Source: Flavobacteriaceae bacterium CG2_30_31_66
Lineage (GTDB): Bacteria; Bacteroidota; Bacteroidia; Flavobacteriales; Flavobacteriaceae
Reading direction: 5' to 3'
Assembly (NCBI GenBank): GCA_001873065.1
Contig: MNYM01000038.1
Coordinates: 1 to 64,000, forward strand
Length of the DNA: 64,000 nucleotides
The notes beneath the pieces are model-generated. The model did no database searches and had not been told where the DNA came from. It was given only the letters and a program-made list of their open reading frames with translations. The position numbers were made by a program, and so were the translations under genes. This document shows, one piece after another, positions 60,933-64,000 of the stretch (the first letter of the stretch is position 1; each line of letters begins with the position of its first letter).

Positions 60933-62291
60933 ATGGGAAACAATAAAATAGCTGTTGGTTTAGACATTGGTACTACCAAAATTGTTGCCATGATCGGTCG
61001 TAAAAATGAATACGGCAAAATTGAAGTTATTGGTACTGGAAAAGCAAAAAGTTTGGGTGTAAAAAGAGGTGTTGTTAGCAACATCACCCAAACAATACAA
61101 TCTATTCAACAAGCGGTTGAAGAGGCTGAAGGCATTTCAGGAATGAAGATTGAAAATGTTGTTGTTGGAATTGCAGGACAACATATTCGCAGTTTGCATC
61201 ACAGTGATTATATCACTAGAGAAAATGCTGATGAAGTAATTAACGATGATGATATTGAAAATCTTGTAAATCAAGTTCATAAATTGGTGATGCTTCCTGG
61301 GGAAGAAATCATTCATGTGTTGCCGCAAGAATTTAAAGTAGATTCTCAAGCTGACATTAAAGAGCCAAGAGGAATGTATGGTGGTCGTTTAGAGGCAAAT
61401 TTTCATGTGGTAGTGGGTCAAGTTTCATCTATCAGAAATATTGGAAGATGTGTAAAAAGTGCAGGTTTAAACTTGAGTCAAATAACTTTAGAACCTTTAG
61501 CATCAGCTTCAGCAGTATTGAGTAACGAAGAAAAAGAAGCAGGTGTGGCATTGATTGATATTGGGGGTGGAACAACAGATTTAGCAATTTTCAAAGACGG
61601 AATTATAAGACACACAGCAGTAATTCCTTTTGGAGGTAATGTAATTACAGAAGATATAAAAGAAGGTTGTTCAATTATCGAAAAACAAGCAGAATTACTA
61701 AAAATAAAATTTGGCTCGGCTTGGCCGGGAGAAAATAAAGAAACAGAAATCGTTTCAATTCCTGGATTAAGAGGCAGAGAGCCCAAAGAAATTTCGCTAA
61801 AAAATCTTTCTAAAATTATTCATGCGAGAGTGCAAGAGATCATAGAATATGTATTTCTTGAGATAAAAAATTACGGACACGAAACCACCAAAGGAAAATT
61901 AATCGCAGGAATTGTATTGACTGGTGGTGGTGCTCAATTGAAACATCTGAGACAATTAGTTGAATATATCACAGGAATGGATGTGAGAATTGGCTATCCA
62001 AATGAACATTTGGCTGGTGAATCTGATGATGCATTATCAAGTCCTGCTTACGCAACTGCTATTGGTTTGCTGTATGAAGGTTTAAAAGTAGCTACCTCTG
62101 AACCCATTGTAGAGGTAGTAATTAAACCCGTTCTTGAAAAAACATCAATTACAACCACAACAGTTGCTCCTGAAAATATTCCTGAAACACCAACCGAAAC
62201 AAAAGCACAGGAAAATCCAAAACCAAGAATGAAGAATTTTTTAGAAAAATTCACAGATAAAATTAAAGATTTTTTAGACAACGCAGAATAA
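60933..62291 (+). CDS. ftsA: Cell division protein FtsA
   Basis: FtsA is the actin-like protein that ties FtsZ filaments to the membrane and recruits the late divisome. The 452-residue protein has the ATPase phosphate 1 motif IAVGLDIGTTKIVAMIGRKN, the 1C domain with VVVGIAGQHIRSLHHSDYIT, phosphate 2 ALIDIGGGTTDLAIFKDGII and adenosine motif GIVLTGGGAQLKHLRQLVEY. After a linker of about 60 residues it ends in a short amphipathic helix (MKNFLEKFTDKIKDFLDN) that should bind the membrane. It lies 60 bp before ftsZ. Confidence 0.98.
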   Translation: MGNNKIAVGLDIGTTKIVAMIGRKNEYGKIEVIGTGKAKSLGVKRGVVSNITQTIQSIQQAVEEAEGISGMKIENVVVGIAGQHIRSLHHSDYITRENADEVINDDDIENLVNQVHKLVMLPGEEIIHVLPQEFKVDSQADIKEPRGMYGGRLEANFHVVVGQVSSIRNIGRCVKSAGLNLSQITLEPLASASAVLSNEEKEAGVALIDIGGGTTDLAIFKDGIIRHTAVIPFGGNVITEDIKEGCSIIEKQAELLKIKFGSAWPGENKETEIVSIPGLRGREPKEISLKNLSKIIHARVQEIIEYVFLEIKNYGHETTKGKLIAGIVLTGGGAQLKHLRQLVEYITGMDVRIGYPNEHLAGESDDALSSPAYATAIGLLYEGLKVATSEPIVEVVIKPVLEKTSITTTTVAPENIPETPTETKAQENPKPRMKNFLEKFTDKIKDFLDNAE

Positions 62292-62351
62292 GCCTAACTA
62301 TAAAAATTTCAAAAAAAATCAACAATTAAAACTAAAAGTAAATACGTTATT

Positions 62352-64000
62352 ATGAGCGCAGAATTTGATAACATTTTATTTGACATGCCTAAAACACAGT
62401 CAAACACCATCAAAGTAATTGGTGTTGGCGGTGGTGGAAGTAATGCTGTAAACCACATGTTTACCCAAAACATTAAAGGAGTAGACTTTGTAATCTGTAA
62501 TACAGATTCACAAGCACTTGAGAACAGTCCTGTCCCAAATAAAATACAACTGGGAGCCAATTTAACCTCAGGGTTAGGTGCAGGTGCAAATCCAGAAATT
62601 GGAGCACAAGCAGCAAAAGAAAGCATTGCAGAAATTCAAGATATGTTAAATACCCAAACAAAAATGGTATTTATCACAGCAGGAATGGGTGGTGGAACAG
62701 GAACAGGTGCTGCTCCAATCATCGCTAAAATTGCGAAAGACATGGATATTTTGACAGTAGGAATTGTTACGATGCCATTCGAATTTGAAGGTAGAATGCG
62801 CACAAATCAAGCTCAAATCGGGATTGATCAATTGCGAAAAAATGTGGATTCGTTAATTGTTATCAATAATAACAAGCTGCGTGAAGTGTATGGAAATCTT
62901 GGTTTTAAAGCTGGTTTTTCAAAAGCCGATGAAGTATTATCAACTGCATCAAGAGGAATTGCAGAAGTAATAACGCATCATTACAAGCAAAATATTGATT
63001 TACACGATGCAAAGACTGTGCTATCAAATAGCGGAACGGCCATAATGGGCTCTGCTAAAGAAGAAGGAAAAAACAGGGCAAAAAATGCCATCATAAAAGC
63101 ATTAGATTCCCCATTACTAAACGACAATAAAATTACTGGCGCCAAAAATGTATTGTTGTTGATTGTTTCTGGAACATCAGAAGTTACAATAGATGAAATT
63201 GGAGAAATCAATGAACACATTCAATCAGAAGCTGGTTATGACGCAAATATTATTATGGGTATTGGAGAAGATGATGAATTAGGAGAATCAATTGCAATTA
63301 CGATTGTTGCGACTGGATTTGCACCCGATCAACAAAGTTCAATTACAAATACCGAAGCAAAAAAAATTATCCACATTTTGGAGGATGAACAAAAAGCGAC
63401 TTATAATTTTGGCGAAACTACAATCATCAAAACTCCTGCTTTAAACGAACCAAATATTTCAGTAAATAATAACAAAATAACGTATGTTCTAGATGATGAT
63501 TTTGAAAATCATTCAACAAAATCAGACTTAATTCAAACTTCTAAAATCATTGCCGAAACCGAGGTTTTGTATGAAGAAATTGAATTAGAAAATAATAATG
63601 ATGATGATTTTATTATTAAAGAAATTCCAAAAAAAGAAATTGTTGCAGAAAAACAAAACACTCAAATTCAGGCAGATTTAATATTTGATTTACCACTAAA
63701 CTCTTTCACAGAAATTAAGTCAGAACAAGAAGTTGTAAAACAGTCAGAAACAAAGAGAAATATCCATGAAATTGAAGTTTTGGGTGCTCAAGAAATCTCA
63801 TTTAAAAGATATGTTTTAGAAGATTTTGATGTAAAACCAACTATTTCCAAAAGCTCAAATATTACTCCAATAAAAGTGGTTGAAGATGATGATTTGAGAT
63901 TTACTTTAAAAACATACAAAACCCAAGATATCAATCAAATTGAAACAGAAAGCGAAGAAATTTCACCTTTGAGTTTAACTATCAATGAATTGGTAAAAAA
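62352..64000 (+). CDS. ftsZ: Cell division GTPase FtsZ, 3' end outside the window
   Basis: FtsZ is the tubulin-like GTPase that forms the division ring. The frame begins at ATG 62352 (MSAEFDNILFDMPKTQSNTI) and is open to the right edge, 549 codons. GTP-binding motifs are IKVIGVGGGGSNAVNHMFTQ, the tubulin signature GMGGGTGTGAAPIIA (about residues 112-126) and the T7 region NAIIKALDSPLLND. The conserved core ends near residue 330. What follows is an acidic, probably disordered linker of at least 215 residues, far longer than the ~50 of Escherichia, with scattered conserved-looking pieces (LIFDLPLNSFTEI). The C-terminal tail peptide that binds FtsA is not in view. Confidence 0.98.
   Translation, partial: MSAEFDNILFDMPKTQSNTIKVIGVGGGGSNAVNHMFTQNIKGVDFVICNTDSQALENSPVPNKIQLGANLTSGLGAGANPEIGAQAAKESIAEIQDMLNTQTKMVFITAGMGGGTGTGAAPIIAKIAKDMDILTVGIVTMPFEFEGRMRTNQAQIGIDQLRKNVDSLIVINNNKLREVYGNLGFKAGFSKADEVLSTASRGIAEVITHHYKQNIDLHDAKTVLSNSGTAIMGSAKEEGKNRAKNAIIKALDSPLLNDNKITGAKNVLLLIVSGTSEVTIDEIGEINEHIQSEAGYDANIIMGIGEDDELGESIAITIVATGFAPDQQSSITNTEAKKIIHILEDEQKATYNFGETTIIKTPALNEPNISVNNNKITYVLDDDFENHSTKSDLIQTSKIIAETEVLYEEIELENNNDDDFIIKEIPKKEIVAEKQNTQIQADLIFDLPLNSFTEIKSEQEVVKQSETKRNIHEIEVLGAQEISFKRYVLEDFDVKPTISKSSNITPIKVVEDDDLRFTLKTYKTQDINQIETESEEISPLSLTINELVK

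Overview
The window is a contiguous stretch of an AT-rich chromosome from the Bacteroidota, almost certainly Flavobacteriaceae (Polaribacter/Tenacibaculum-like marine flavobacteria). The evidence is a Na+-translocating NADH dehydrogenase (Nqr) operon, type IX secretion genes (plug protein, PorT-like barrel, a secreted protease with a C-terminal sorting domain), TamL, an HYC_CC_PP/TonB/HMA cassette, the flavobacterial order of the division cluster, and promoters of the Bacteroidota form TTG-N17-23-TAnnTTTG. Most of the window is housekeeping. The accessory-looking parts are the first ~0.9 kb, the selenium locus with its gene-poor flanks (about 20.7-24.4 kb), and two decayed genes.

Layout. 1-0.9 kb: end of a conserved hypothetical gene, a small DNA-binding-like gene, gene-free DNA, then tRNA-Arg. 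1-2.5 kb: YqeY, a retropepsin-like protease and a conserved flavobacterial protein. 2.6-8.7 kb: nqrABCDEF, transcribed leftward. 8.9-11.6 kb: T9SS plug protein, ApaG, and a DUF3667 membrane-protein gene broken by an in-frame TGA. 11.8-13.4 kb: pruA. 13.5-16.8 kb: a large reprolysin-like protease. 16.8-17.5 kb: lipB. 17.6-20.7 kb: a three-gene cassette probably concerned with copper. 21.3-23.3 kb: selD-selU (2-selenouridine in tRNA), flanked by gene-poor DNA that includes an RNase HI pseudogene. 24.4-26.5 kb: accD and fbaA. 26.6-34.7 kb: TamL, an rRNA methyltransferase, PorT-like protein, UbiE/MenG, NifU-like protein, a FadL-like porin and a repeat-bearing lipoprotein. 34.9-36.8 kb: proS, tRNA-Glu, rpsT.

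36.9-42.4 kb holds the leftward rod-shape operon mreB-mreC-mreD-mrdA-rodA, followed upstream by purH, msrC, a nitroreductase, an AlkB-type monooxygenase, an RluA-type synthase, engB and an alpha/beta hydrolase. From 48.8 kb to the right edge runs the rightward division and cell-wall (dcw) cluster mraZ-rsmH-ftsL-ftsI-murE-mraY-murD-ftsW-murG-murC-ftsQ-ftsA-ftsZ, nearly without gaps. The window therefore carries both the elongation and the division machinery of the cell wall within 27 kb.

I found no CRISPR array, prophage, insertion sequence or biosynthetic cluster. The most noteworthy observations are: three 10-bp-phased GTGGT boxes before mraZ that look like a MraZ operator overlapping the promoter; the coupled HYC_CC_PP/TonB-receptor/HMA cassette with a Cys-Cys pair in the receptor; the RNase HI and DUF3667 pseudogenes; a selenium locus with only selenouridine functions; and several non-ATG starts in the dcw cluster.
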